A model generated the notes under the pieces. The model saw nothing but the letters and a program-made list of their open reading frames with translations, did no database searches and was not told the DNA's origin. The translations under genes and the position numbers were made by a program. This document shows, in pieces, positions 10,901-22,110 of a DNA stretch of 64,000 nucleotides (within the stretch, counting starts at the first letter, position 1; each line of letters starts with the position of its first letter). This stretch comes from Hermetia illucens (lineage: Eukaryota; Arthropoda; Insecta; Diptera; Stratiomyidae): assembly GCF_905115235.1 (NCBI RefSeq), contig NC_051849.1, positions 165,840,091-165,904,090 on the forward strand. Reading direction: 5' to 3'.

Positions 10901-11437
10901 CCGATAGATTTACCGGTACCATAGATAGAGGCCGTTTCGATTGCATTCCCGTGCTCATCAAAAGTTTGAGGTGGGTTCCTCAAAGCATTTTGACATTTGT
11001 GCTGGAAGAAAGATTTTGCATTGCTGGATGACTGTTGGATGACTAATGTGCTCTTGAATGGGGCCGGCCTTCTACTGACTTTAGAGTACCAATAACTTAA
11101 CCGTGGCAGTTACATGCTGCCCGATATATAAACCGATTACTATTCCTCCGATGGGGGCTAGATTCTCGCTTCATATGGCTTTAGTGCAATACAACACACA
11201 ATCTGTTGTTTTAGCGTTAAGTGAACCTTGTCTAAACTAAGCATGCCCTTTCTTGTACCATAGAAACAGCAGACCTAATTCAAACTTATAGTCGCACAGC
11301 AAACTGCACAAGATACCAAACTTATGTATGCTAAGTAAAGCTCAAGGAAACCTCACTCAGCAGTGATACTTTCCTTCACCGAAGGTCTATAAAGAGTGGA
11401 AGATATTTTCAAAATAAAAAGCAAAGGCAAAATTTAC
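10901..11437. other. unassigned stretch
   Basis: There is no recognisable coding, RNA or repeat feature between the minus-strand LINE fragment and the RTE-B copy. The sequence has ordinary composition and no long frame. Confidence 0.3.
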
Positions 11438-12267
11438 ATTATGTAACTGATTTTGCAGACACCCACGACCTTGTATTTATGAATACATAGTTCTTAACCG
11501 ATTGTCTCATCTTCCTACATTTTATAGTGGGAACAGTAAATCGCAAGTCGACTATATTCTCATAAGACGCCAACATTTTACCACTGTGACTGATTGCAAA
11601 ACCGTTCCCTATGAGACCATCGCATCTCAACATCGGCCGTTGAATTAAGCCACCGATAAAACAGCGTGAGGAACGCACTAGCCCGCGGTGCATTAAATGG
11701 TGGCGATTTGGTGAGAAGAAAGAAGAAATCATCTGATTCACACGATTACCGACTACTACGAATGTGGAAGAATCATGGAACCAAATGAAAGACACGATCC
11801 GCAAGGCGATCTCTGCAATCCTCGGAGTCACCAAGCCGGGTAAGCGGCACATCAACCGAGATACTTGGCTTTGGATGACGATGTTGAAATGAAGGTCCGT
11901 GAAAAGAAACGCCTCTACCATAAATTTCTCGACGATAATACACTGGCCAACTGATAAATTTATAAGAATGCCAACCGGGAAGCAAAGAAAGCAGTCGCTG
12001 TCAAAAAAATCTTTCCGATAAACTGGACACTCGGGATGGCGAGAGAGATCTGTATTGACTTGCTAAAGGCCGTAACGGAGTACACAGGATATTGAATACG
12101 TCTGTTGCGTTAATGACAAGAACGGTACTTTGCTTACCAGCTGTCGAGTCGTGACAGATAGATGGCGAGAATATATCGAGCAGATTTCAACTGAAGAATT
12201 TGCTCATCCTTCACTTCCACAATCATTGCCGACATTTGGATCAGATCCACCTGTCAGGCCAACTGGT
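11438..12267 (+). mobile_element. RTE-B LINE, endonuclease end and linker (5' part of an interrupted copy)
   Basis: Plus-strand frames read LPTFYSGNSK-like sequence, then a YILIRRQHFTTVTDCK-like block and TVPYETIASQHRPL. This is the C-terminal end of an RTE apurinic-type endonuclease. A basic linker then begins WNQMKDTIRKAISAILG. The element is cut at about 12267 by an 840 bp insertion and resumes at about 13110. It lacks the N-terminal endonuclease and carries several breaks. Confidence 0.7.
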
Positions 12268-13109
12268 GCTCAGAAGTGGCGGTGAGAAAGATGGGGCGGG
12301 AACCCTGTCGGCCAAACCAAGACCAAGTGGCCGAGGAGAACCTCCATAGTGGTGGCACCGGGAGACGCTATACTCACTTTGGTTTGCCGGCCGTGATGCA
12401 GTAGGCGAATGCTCCAAAGGCCTAATCAGGGCGATCAGACCCGAGTCTGCACGGGGACTCATCTGAAGTGACAAATTGGTCACGAAACCTTACCAGCGGT
12501 ATACTGGTAGCAAGGGAACCGGGAAAGCCCCTGGACTCTCATACTTCGGGTGAACTTCCGTTGTATGTGAGTACAGCTCGGTTATTTGCGGTTGGCCCCC
12601 TTAGTGGGAGTTTCATGGTGGTTGTGGTTATGCTCAAGCGAAAAGAGACCTTCGGGGTTCGGCGTGGTGTTGCGTTTCAACACGGGTGGCCGTACTCCTT
12701 AGTTCGGTAAAGATTTAGGTAATCCACCAGTATGAATGCTAAGCCATGCACTTAGTATAGACTGGTAAAGTTGTTGCTTGTCTCAGCGGGGCTCTGATTG
12801 TGGTCACAAAATCAATCCGTGTCTGAAGAGGACCGTAGGATTAAGTCTCCATGACAGGTACCTACGTAAAACACTCATGGGCTTAACTGTCAGGGCAACT
12901 ACACTTTGATCTTGGCCATAAAGACGAGAAGAGAGTCTTGCATCCACCAGTATGACTGCTAAGCTATGCACTTGGTATAGACTGGTACCGTTGTTGCTTG
13001 TCCCCGCGGGGCTCTGATTGTGCTCACAAAATCAATCCGTGTCTTAAGAAGACCGTGGGATTAAGTCACAAGACAGGTGCTTACGTTAAACCCTCAAGGA
13101 CTTAACTGT
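12268..13109. repeat. non-coding insertion in RTE-B containing a 220 bp tandem repeat
   Basis: The RTE-B reading, with PPVRPT before it and EVEETIKRM after it, is split by about 840 bp of GC-richer sequence without a credible ORF. The join is flanked by imperfect 14-mers, CTGTCAGGCCAACT (12254-12267) and CTGTCAGGGCAATT (13110-13123). A third near-copy, CTGTCAGGGCAACT, occurs inside near 12888. The insert has no poly-A or triplet tail. The first 450 bp resemble nothing I know. The last 400 bp form a tandem repeat of period 220, listed separately. It may be an untranslated region of another LINE or a non-autonomous element. Confidence 0.55.
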
Positions 13110-13123
13110 CAGGGCAATTGAAG
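12722..13123. repeat. tandem repeat, period 220 bp, 1.8 copies
   Basis: Unit 1 is 12722-12941 and unit 2 is 12942-13123 (truncated). Both start ATCCACCAGTATGA and share GTTGTTGCTTGTC, GGGGCTCTGATTGTG and CAAAATCAATCCGTGTCT. The two units differ by about one base in ten and by a few indels, so the duplication is not recent. Confidence 0.8.
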
Positions 13124-13990
13124 TCGAGGAAACAATAAAACGAATGAGATCGGAGAAAGCCACAGGACCTGACGACATCACATCTGAGCCCTGGAAAACG
13201 AAGAGCTGGCACTCAACATTATGACTCAGTGAATTCTTTAATCCGGTTATTCAGGACCGAAGAACACCATCTGACTGGCAAGAAATTACCACCGAGGTAG
13301 TCCAGTACCATGAAGTTGAAGTTGAATGTATTCTTGACAACCGTTAAAATAACCGCGAATCAAATCGGATTTGTCAAGGACTGCGGTACTACTGACGCAA
13401 TACATGTTGCACGGTTACTCATGAAAAAACACCGTTAGAAGCATCGCCCTCTTTACATTGCATTTCTGGATCTAGAGAAAGCGTTTGACCATGTGCCACA
13501 CGAACTCATCTGGTATGCTTTACGACAGCAGTTAGTGCCAGGAGATGCTTTGTAGATGATGTTTTGCTGGTATCTAATAGCAACTTGTCAAAAAATGGAA
13601 TGAATCAGGCACAATCACGGTCAGCGGCAGTGATCTGCCCAGAATTGAGTGATTTAAATATCTGGGATCAACGTTCTCAGCCAATGGAGAACTCTGTTAT
13701 GAAATTGCTTCACACATTAACGCAACCTAGATGAAGTGGCGTTCCACAACTGGTGTTCTTTGTGATCGACGTATCAACGAACGTACCGCAATGTCGTCCG
13801 TCTCCGTCCGGTCGCTCTCTATGGTTCTGAATGTTGGCCTACTATAAAAGACAATGAATGGCGTCTTGCGGCAATGGAGACGAAAATGTTGCGCTAGATG
13901 AGTGGCGTGACACGTTTTAATTACATCCGAAATGAGAATATCCGCAATCGTTATGGGCTTGCACCGATTGTTGAAAAAATTCATCCGAAA
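13110..13990 (+). mobile_element. RTE-B LINE, reverse-transcriptase part of the interrupted copy
   Basis: The frame resumes as EVEETIKRMRSEKATGPDDI, then FLDLEKAFDHVPHELIWYAL (motif A), then TITVSGSDLP and an IRNENIRNRYGLAPIVEK segment. Most of the region around the YADD box is deleted. The copy ends at about 13990 without its 3' tail, beside the hairpin repeat. Multiple stops make it inactive. Confidence 0.7.
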
Positions 13991-13999
13991 ATCAGTCGC

Positions 14000-15130
14000 A
14001 GTAATATAGGCTGTAATATAAGGCTGTAATATGGAAATTGGCGCATCAAATCAAATTCGACGCTTCAATCTAAATTCTAAGATTTTGAATGTCAGTATCA
14101 CACTAAAATAAGAATCGTGACATAATATTTGCATATATATTACGTGCTGGATGCAAATGGTACAAATGGTACAAATATCTACACAAATATTTCCATCTAA
14201 GAAATGCACAAAACCTTTCATATCAGAAGTGTTGAGCTTTCTGTTTCCTAACTCTTTTTACATTTTTTTGTTTAAATTTCTGGACCTGAGAATTAAGTTC
14301 AAAATTCTACCTTTCTAGAGTTCTGTGTAAAACGAAACCTTATTAAAATCAGTTTATTGTCTGGCTGGCTGTCCGCTGTCTGTCTCTCCGTCTGTCTATC
14401 TGTCTGTCTGTCACACGCAATTTTCTCGGAGACGGATATAGCGATTGGCACCAAATTTGGTGGAAGGGGTGGAATTGTGGACAATCGTGCATAGAGTGCG
14501 TTACATCCTTTTACATCGAATTTAACGGGAGTCCCCGTACATGCAAAAGAAGGGTGAAAAATTTTTTTTACCAAAAATAGTCATTTGGGGTATCAAATGA
14601 AAGGTCTCGATTAGTATTTCCCGAAGCCGCTCTTAGTTTTAACATTTGTTGGAAAGGTGGAGAGTGCGGGGTGTCAAAAATGCTGATCTCTTAAACGGAT
14701 CCAACTCACAAGATCCAAAAAATCAAGAGGCCACTATATGGTGCCTACGATCCGAAATATCCTCCATACCAATATCCTTTCAAATAAAGTTAGTAATAGT
14801 AAATTACTATAATTTTTAGTAATTTACTGCAGAAGAAATATTCTAGCATCAAGAAATTTTGCAGTAATGGAAGCTATAATCCTACCAAGTTTCGTGTAAT
14901 TCCCACTATCACTAACAAAGTTGTAACAGGTTAAAGTTGTCACTTCTGTGCAAATTAAAGACTTTGAATGTCAATATCACTTGAAAGTGGATATTTTCAC
15001 CTAATATATGTATATATAACATGCTAGTTACTAATAAGGACCAATGCAAAAACAAATGTATTTATAAAAGGAATACACAAAACCTTTCACATGAAGCGTC
15101 CAGTTTCCGGTTTTCAGACTTGTTTATTCT
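14000..15130 (-). repeat. hairpin repeat family, reverse-oriented copy
   Basis: Here the modules of 4852-6480 recur on the opposite strand. They include the degenerate hairpin near 14315-14340, a microsatellite-like CTGTCTGTCTGTC (14398-14411), the segment CTCGGAGACGGATATAGCG, the CCACTATATGGTGCCTACG segment, and at 14890-15130 a unit with TTTATAAAAGGAATACACAAAACC. Another such unit lies at 14000-14280, so one copy carries the 300 bp module on both sides. No coding potential was seen. Confidence 0.55.
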
Positions 15131-15768
15131 GAGGACAACAATAAGTTCATATACGAAATTTCAAAAAATTCCGTTTTTCATTCAATTTTTTTTTTAAGTG
15201 ACAAGATTTTTAGTAGAAAAACCCCTTCAGACCATTGCTGAGGTTATCGTCAACCTGCCACGTAAATATAATTTAACCAATTCCTTAAAATACCACTTTG
15301 CATAACTTTCGCCGCATTTTCTTTTGGTGAATATTATCATTGAACCATTCAAGTTGATTTTGCAGTATACATGCAACTGGACTTATCGCGGCCAGAGTGA
15401 GTAATCGAGACCATCACTATAGTACAAGGCTCATCAGCACTTTCGGACGCCCTAGTTGTATCCAGGATAGCTATAATTACCATATCATGCCACATTTCAC
15501 ATAGTCATGTCGCAATTGGGCTTTGAAGAAGGTTTATTCCACTTTCTTTAATATTTTGTGGTGTATTATCGCAAATGGCATAAACAAATGGCAGAATAAA
15601 ACGAAATGCTTTGTAATTTTGGTAAAATATTTTTTAATAATATGCTATTCAGATTTATACTCTTTACAGTGCTTTCCTTAACTTATTGACAGTTTTACTC
15701 TAATTATGTCTATTTTTAACTAAATCATATTTTATGTACTAACTTAGATTGACATGTCATTTGCATCG

Positions 15769-16299
15769 CTAGAGTTGCTGCATATTGAAATACATTTGCT
15801 GCAATTGCAGAGCAGGTACCACCATTTCATAGCACTTACATGCAGGAACACCATAATATCTATATTGATATGCAGGATCTTGAATCCCAGGCATGGGTAC
15901 GTAATTGCAGTTGATCGGAGGTGCTGGAGGAACTGGAGGTTGGCGCAGTCTTCCTGTGTCATCTCCAACGAACAATTGTTGATACTGTGGAGACAGAGTC
16001 CAATAACCTCCACGTCCAGGATCATCGCATTCACGGGAAAGTCTCACGAAATGTTCACTCAGACTCAAATTGTTACGAATAGCATTTTGCCAATCTGTTC
16101 TGCATGTCCTATAATATACGAAGTGGTTTTTTATATAGTCATAGATTTCCGCCAGTGTCAATCGTCCACTGGGATTCGCTTTCATAGCCATCATGATTAA
16201 TGCACCATATGAATATTTGGGCCTATCTGCATCCCCATTTGCTGCTTCAGCTTCTTCACCAAGGATGGAGCGGATGGAAAAGTTTGAATTAAATGTCAT
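15769..16299 (-). CDS. forkhead gene B, compact FoxG/sloppy-paired-like transcription factor
   Basis: An intact single-exon ORF of 176 codons. Residues 7-13 (FSIRSIL) are an eh1-like Groucho-binding motif. The forkhead domain spans about residues 27-119 (RPKYSYGALIMMAMK to DDTGRLRQ). The recognition helix is WQNAIRNNLSLSEHF with Asn76 in the usual His position, and wing residues include DDPGRGGYWTL. The tail has PPVPPAPP, a PACKCYEM segment and terminal MYFNMQQL. It is most similar to gene C, including the 3' flank (to 15390) and upstream DNA (to about 17810), so the two come from a segmental duplication. The start has a CAAAATG context and matches the paralogues. The likely role is as a sequence-specific, Groucho-dependent repressor in the nucleus. 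The target site is unknown because of the His-to-Asn change. Confidence 0.9.
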   Translation of the reverse strand: MTFNSNFSIRSILGEEAEAANGDADRPKYSYGALIMMAMKANPSGRLTLAEIYDYIKNHFVYYRTCRTDWQNAIRNNLSLSEHFVRLSRECDDPGRGGYWTLSPQYQQLFVGDDTGRLRQPPVPPAPPINCNYVPMPGIQDPAYQYRYYGVPACKCYEMVVPALQLQQMYFNMQQL

Positions 16300-16451
16300 T
16301 TTGATTCGTTAAATTAAAAATGTTTACTCTATTCACTCAAAATTAATTATATCTAGGATGACTTTGATTGTCGCACACTTTTTTTTAAGAGTCTGAATGA
16401 AATATTGCTCTATTAACTAGTTGAGATGATCGCTAGTGAGCTAGAATTGAA

Positions 16452-16484
16452 TGATTTTCGGCTTCGTAGGTGGTCCTTTATATA
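16452..16484 (-). promoter_or_regulatory. TATA box and initiator of forkhead gene B
   Basis: On the minus strand TATATAAAG runs 16484-16476 in the context TTTGGTATATAAAGGACCA. TCATTC has its A at 16452, 32 bp from the first T of the TATA box. The stretch GATCATCTCA downstream is shared with gene D. The predicted leader is about 153 nt. Confidence 0.8.
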
Positions 16485-16564
16485 CCAAATGCAACATCAT
16501 ATCAGATTCAGATACGAGTATGCTTTGTTTCTCTTTCTATTTTCGTGATTATCGATCAGTTAGC

Positions 16565-17095
16565 CATTTACCAGCATGTGCATATACATATTTGCCATCG
16601 GAATCTGAATAACGGAAGGTAGTATACAATTCTTCAAACCCTAGTGCATCACTATCCTTTTAATTACCTCTGTCGCCATCATCTCCAGGAATCAAATCTT
16701 TCTTCAAAAGTCAACAGCGAAGAATATTGCAGTCAAAGACGATCATTTCACTTTCAGTTTTACACCTAATTACCACGTATAAGAGTTTAGTAGATCAATT
16801 TGGAGAATTACAGACAAGACTCTGGAAAAACCATTCATTCAAAGTTAAACTTGGCCGAACCCATCAGCTGAACAACCAGAGACAATGCATAGCATACAAT
16901 CCGGAGGAACCCACAATTAACTTTTTCGCCTTTCTCTTCCACGTTTCCTTTGACATTCATAAGGAATAATATATTAGTCAACAGCAACCATGTCACCTTT
17001 AATTACTTTCTCGCACCTAATTGTTCATTATGAGGGATTATTTTCAGAATTTCCAGACAGAACTCTCGAAAAAACATTCATTCTAACTCTAAATT
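16565..17095 (-). promoter_or_regulatory. two conserved upstream modules of forkhead gene B
   Basis: The proximal module has GCATGTGCATATACATATTT, TATCCTTTTAATTACC, CACCTAATTA (16763-16772) and GGAAAAACC (16824-16832), 340 bp from the TATA box. The distal module repeats GTCAACAGCAACCATGTCAC, CACCTAATT (17014-17022) and a degraded CTCGAAAAAACATTCATTC near 17065. Similarity to gene C continues upstream to about 17810. Regulatory function is inferred from retention at all four genes. Confidence 0.65.
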
Positions 17096-17099
17096 TGAG

Positions 17100-17810
17100 G
17101 AATAAATTTCAGGTACGTGTATGATATTATTGCCAGAAAATAGTTAGATTTTTAATCGTATGCAAATATGTGCTAGGGGCTGCTAGCGTTTTATAAAGGC
17201 TCAAATGAATTATGTAGACGAAATTTGCCAGTTAGGACAACCTGATATCATTTATGCAAAAAAAACATATTTAATTCAATACCATTGCCAAAGTTGCCGA
17301 GTTTGCAGTTTGCATTGTATGCAAATGCTTAACATTTTTCTTAAGATCCACCACAAAGACGTTTTTGTTTTCGAATACATAACTCGCTTATTAGTGACTC
17401 AAAAATGATACTTTCTTATGACAGATATCCGGATGTGCAATTTTAGAATAAAAGAATATATTCATCCTCGGTATGGTTTTATAGGATGTGGTATCTGCGC
17501 AGTCGTAGCAGATGATTGTTTGGAATAGATGAAATTTCAACTCCCGCAAGTATAGCTTTTAAGTTTTTGTAAACTTTGAATCCTGAAAATGTCTACTCGT
17601 TCTAATTACAATAATAGTTTCAATTCAGCCCCGTGAAATAATTCCATTATTATCCCAATAAACTTGTTAGGAAACTGGTGATTACTAACGAACAGTACGA
17701 TACTTTACTTAATACGAAAGCTAGAAGAGGTGCTATTTTATCAATGGCCAATCAATTCGTAGGTTATTTTCTGAAGTAACATTGAGAAATATACCTGTCA
17801 TCCTAAAAAA
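17100..17810. repeat. upstream half of the B/C segmental duplication
   Basis: This block aligns by eye with 28500-28900 and 29990-30230 upstream of gene C. Examples are GATATCATTTATGC, ATACCATTGCC, CCACCACAAAG, GGAATAG..GAAATTTCAA and ATTACAATAATAG. The gene C side carries about 1 kb of extra sequence in the middle. No ORF is conserved between the two, so the shared DNA is probably regulatory or passive. It ends where the I/LOA-like LINE begins. Confidence 0.55.
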
Positions 17811-17924
17811 TACCTCCCCTTGGAGCGGTTGAGCATAAAGCTTTTCATTAGATGGTTCGTCGAACTGAAATGACTTGCTTCTAATCCTTTGCTATTCGCA
17901 TCTATATATCCACAACATTCTTCA

Positions 17925-20832
17925 ACGTGGTCAGATGAAAGGTCATCGACATCACGATGGCATCCCCTGACAATGCGGCTCTGATCGGAGAATGGAGAGT
18001 ATCACACGATATCACACTCTCAGATCACATAAGTATTGAATTCGTAATGGGTATGGATCCACCTCCACCCACTCCATTTCTGAATCCGCCGAAGACAGGT
18101 TGGGAGGCGAATGAAATAGAACTGAGCGCCCAAGTCACGATCCTTGGGAATCGCATCAAATCCATTGCTGGAATTGAGAAGGCAACCCAGATGATCACAG
18201 CTAGCAAGAGAGATGCTTTCAAAGAAAGCTGTCCATTCAAGAGGCCAAAGAAAGGTAAAATAACACTGTGGAACTCGGATTTGCAAAACACAGGAAAACT
18301 ACAAGCGTGAATCAGCCGCTGGCTTGAATCACGAGGCGCAGAAGGCTCTAAAGAAGATCATAAGATTGGCTAAATAATCATCATGGAGACACTTTTGAGA
18401 AGAGACTAACTCTGTTGAGACTAACTCAAAGCTAAAGCGGATTCTTGTTAAAGAACGTAGCCAGAATCTGGATTATTTACGTTTACAGAACGGGAGGTAC
18501 ACAGAAAGCGATGAAGAAACGGCAAACCCTTTACTTGAAGTGCACTTCCCAGCCAGCACCCAAAATCTCACCTGGGGGTCGACAGGTGCATACAGCCCTC
18601 AACCGAGAGACTGGAGTCTGGCATGCACAGTTGTATCACTGGAGCAAGTAAGATTGTCATTTAATTCATTCCATAGATACAAGTCTGCAAGTCCGGATAG
18701 CATAATTCCTGCTCTAGTAATAAAGGGAATAGATTCTGCATATTCGGAATATATATCGGGCATACCTGAACACAAGCACGAACAAGAATAAGGATAGGGG
18801 AATACAACTTTGAGACCGTTGACAATTTCTCCTATCTAGGGTCGAAAATCACAACCGATAACAACTACGATGATGAAATCCGCGCACGGTTGTTGTCAGC
18901 CAACAGAGCCTACTTCAGCTTACAAAGACTGTTCCGCTCGAAACGTCTCACCATAGGGTCAAAGCTCTTACTGTACAAGACTATGATCTTGCCAGTCCTC
19001 ATGTATTCCTCGGAAACTTGGGTTCTTAGCAAGAAAAATTGCGAACTCTTGGCCGCGTTCGAGAGAAGAATCCTCCGAAGAATTTTTGGCCCCCTACATG
19101 AGGATGGACGATTCCGTAGCCTACACAATGACGAAATCTATGAGCGATACCATGACCGTCCGGTTGTGGATAAAATCCGGCTCAATAGGTTACGGTGGGC
19201 GGGTCACTTAATCCGTATGGATGAAGATGATCCCACCCGGAAAGTCTATAAGGGCAATATCTATGGTAGGAAAAGAAGACGAGGCAGACCCTGCCTAAGA
19301 TGGAGCGATGGCGTGGGCCAGGACGCCAGACAGCTTTTAAGGATATCGAATTGGTGGACCTCGGCGCAAAACCGGGATGTCTGGAGTTCCTTATTAAGGC
19401 AGGCCTAGACCGGATACCGGTTGTTGCGCCGTTGATGATGATGATGATACCTGAAGGTAATATTTATTTCCAAACTAGCTACACGGACGCAAAAAGCTTC
19501 CGACCGATCAGTCTAACGTCCTTTCCACTGAAAGAACAGGAAAGGCTAGTAGATCGGTTCATAAGGGGTACACATATTCCTAAGTGGTCACTTTCCTATA
19601 GCCAACACGCCTACCAAAAAGGCAAATCCCCGAAGACAGCACTCCATGAACTTATGGCAAACATTGAAAAGGCGATGTCTGAAAAAAATACGCTTTAGGC
19701 GCATTCATGGACATCGAAGGTGGCTTCAATTGTGCCCCATTCGCAGGGGTGGGGCAGTTATACTCTGCCTACCTTAGCAGGCGCGAAAATTCAGCTGGCC
19801 CAAATAGTCAAGTATTTATGAGTACATTTTCACTCCGAGTTAACGTGGAAGCACCATATCCCTGAACAGTATCAGAAATCCTGCAGATTGCTCTGGTGCT
19901 GTAGGAGTGCCTAGTGCATTAAGACCTGGGGGCTTTCACCAAAACGAATACATTGGATGTATACATCCATAATAAAGCCTATTTTGATGTATGCGTGCAT
20001 CTTCTGGTGGTCGAGACTGAAATTTGCTAACAACAGGAAGCTGCAAACGCAGATTGAGAGGCTTGGTTGCCTAAGTATTACTAGAGTAATGAATACTACG
20101 CCGAATGAACTTAAGGCTATGATAAATTTACCCCCCATTCGCTTGAAAGTGAAACGGAAAGTAGCCAGCGACGCATATAGTCTCGATACCATTAGAGCCT
20201 GGAAAGGTACGAATCATACGACCATGTGTCTATCTGGAAATTCCTTGACAAACATCCGGTAGCTCTGATGCCGGCCGATCATATGGTTTCCAGAATTGTG
20301 TTTGATGATAAACAGCCAAGAGTCTTTTCAGATTACAGACTTAATAATCTTCATCGACGAGTCAGTCATAGTGGGCAGATCGGGCGCAGGCGTGTTCTCG
20401 GGGAAACCGATTATGAAACTGGCCCGACCCCTAGGAAAAATGGCAACCATATTCCAGGCGTAGATATATGCCATTTTATTGGAACCAAAAGAATATCAGC
20501 GACAAAAATGGGGGTCGTACCATTCGAATCTGTTCTAACAGTCGGGCGACATTATCAGCACTAAACAACAACGACATATCAAGCCAGTTAGTGTGGAGTT
20601 GTCATCAGGTGTCACCGAAACTTGACCGAATGAAGGAAACATTCCTGATGTGGGTGCCACGCAACTGAGTGGAGAAATTTGAACTTCTGCCGGCAGGTGA
20701 AAATCCTTATGAAAGAACCTGGGATCACCAAAGTATCACTTTTGTTGTCCCTTAAGAAATGGGAAATGAAAACCCCAGTAGGGCTTTTAACGGGACACTG
20801 CTCCTTAAACTGCCATATGGAAAAGATTATAA
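17925..20832 (+). mobile_element. I/LOA-like LINE, decayed copy split by RTE-A
   Basis: The plus strand first shows the endonuclease end: MASPDNAALIGEWRVS and LSDHISIEF at about 17957-18030, a typical SDH motif. The linker NEIELSAQVTILGN and the SPDSIIPALVIKGID start of the RT follow. After the nested RTE-A copy it resumes with RPISLTSF, then KGKSPKTALHE, a deletion, then RT thumb segments and an RNase H relic. Homology with 61235-63332 ends at 20832, where a pogo-like transposon begins. Stops are frequent, so it is an old insertion. Confidence 0.75.
18771..19446 (+). mobile_element. RTE-A LINE, 5'-truncated copy nested in I/LOA-like LINE
   Basis: A perfect 9-bp duplication, ATACCTGAA, flanks it (18762-18770 and 19447-19455). 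The open frame 18890-19408 (172 codons) keeps the RTE-A C-terminal region with no stop: the segment GSKLLLYKTMILPVLMYSSE, then FERRILRRIFGPLHEDG, RLRWAGHLIRMDEDDPTRKV, a basic GRKRRRGRPCLRW and DARQL. It ends with GTTGTTGCGCCG and an ATG-repeat tail. It lacks the RT core and endonuclease. The preserved frame suggests a fairly recent insertion. Confidence 0.88.
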
Positions 20833-22110
20833 TTATTATAAGATATACTCGCAAAACGATTCCTCATCTGAATCGCAATGAGGATAAGTGAAGTGGTTGC
20901 AACCTTGTATGTCGACATAATTAAATGATTTGGAATGTTGTAAGAGTTGCAGTAAATTGAATTGTTGCGATTCAGTTTTTTGGCAAAACTCGTTCAAATG
21001 TCGGACAAAAGTCTCTAACTTTTTCATCTGATGAAGAAGACTTGCGATCACGTTTTTTTCCGTGGCTCAGCGTTGTCTTTGTCCTGCTTCCGCGGCGATT
21101 GTGTCAACTTTTTTCTTGGCCCGTCCATTGAATTTCTTTTACAAATCAGAGAGGTTTTGTGACAGTGTCTTAATGCTGCCTTTCAATGATCTTCTGTCAC
21201 GATTGGCTTTTGGCGTAGGAGCGGCAAAACGCAGCAAAAGTGATTGGGATGTGAACGCTGCAGTGATCGTAGAAGAGGTAGATGCTGTTGCAGTTGATTT
21301 CCCTGCAATATCAGACTCTATTCTTGACACTTCTCTAGTGCGACCAATGTCCATATCGTTATCTAGGAAAACCATATTGCATACATCTCCCTCACTACTA
21401 GTGTCCCCCGCGAGAAACTCTACAACTATAAATATATCAGAATTTACAGGAAAAATGCCCGTTGATCAGTAGCCTTTTCGGATATTCAAAACCGTCCAGT
21501 GCTGAGTCAATCATTCCAACTACATGGTGTATCTCGAATTTGCACCCGGCATTACTGAGACACCATTCATAGACTTTCACCGCGTATGACTTTTTGACGG
21601 AACCAAAAATAGGCACCTCCAGCGGTTGCATGTGGTGGCTACAATGAGGCGGCAGTGTCGAAATAGTAATACCATTATCAATCAGATCGATGGCACCAAC
21701 AACATGTGACACGTGATTCTCTGTGATCCATAGTAGTGGATTGTCTTTCGAGGCTGAAGTGAACTTGATGAAACGCTTCAGGAAAACGACAAAATCCGCC
21801 ACTGTCATCCAGTCGCTTTCACTTCCAGATCCCGATGGTGAATTTTTGCATGAAAATGGATTTGATGTTTTTGCGAGGAGACAAAAAAAGGTGGAATGGT
21901 ATGCCAGCAGTGCTTACGCCGACGGCAACGGTGACCTTGGTCCCACCCTCGCCTGCAGTAAAAGAACCAATTTTGGTCCCTTTCTGCGCGAACAGTTTCA
22001 CAGGTTGGGTCGGTATAGTTGAAAAGCCACTTTCATCGATACTCCAGATTCTATAGATCTACCTCTTTCGGCTTTTTCACATGAGATGACGAATGCCGCA
22101 TCATCTCCAT
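20833..22110 (-). mobile_element. pogo-like DNA transposon, DDE transposase remnant
   Basis: The minus strand reads, from about 22080 downward: WSIDESGFSTI (first catalytic Asp region of the DDE_1 domain), KLFAQKGTKIGSFTAGEGG, AVGVSTAGIPF, then at 21808-21437 FLKRFIKFT, TENHVSH, ITISTLPPHCSHHMQPLEVP and FGSVKKSYAVKV. These are hallmark blocks of pogo/Tigger-type transposases. The usual D of the DNHxSH block is E here. C-terminal APTPKANRDRRS and a final SDEESFCEYIL stop at about 20836 also fit. No N-terminal DNA-binding domain or terminal inverted repeats were found. Frameshifts separate the blocks. Confidence 0.75.

Noticed and set aside
12241-12710. Two GC-rich ORFs (minus 12241-12483, plus 12468-12710)
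   Set aside because: They overlap in opposite directions inside a non-coding insert. Their translations are low-complexity and match nothing I know; GC-rich sequence gives open frames by chance.
14390-14412. CRISPR-like or regulatory array in the CTGTCTGTC tract
   Set aside because: It is a simple microsatellite inside the hairpin repeat family, with no spacers.
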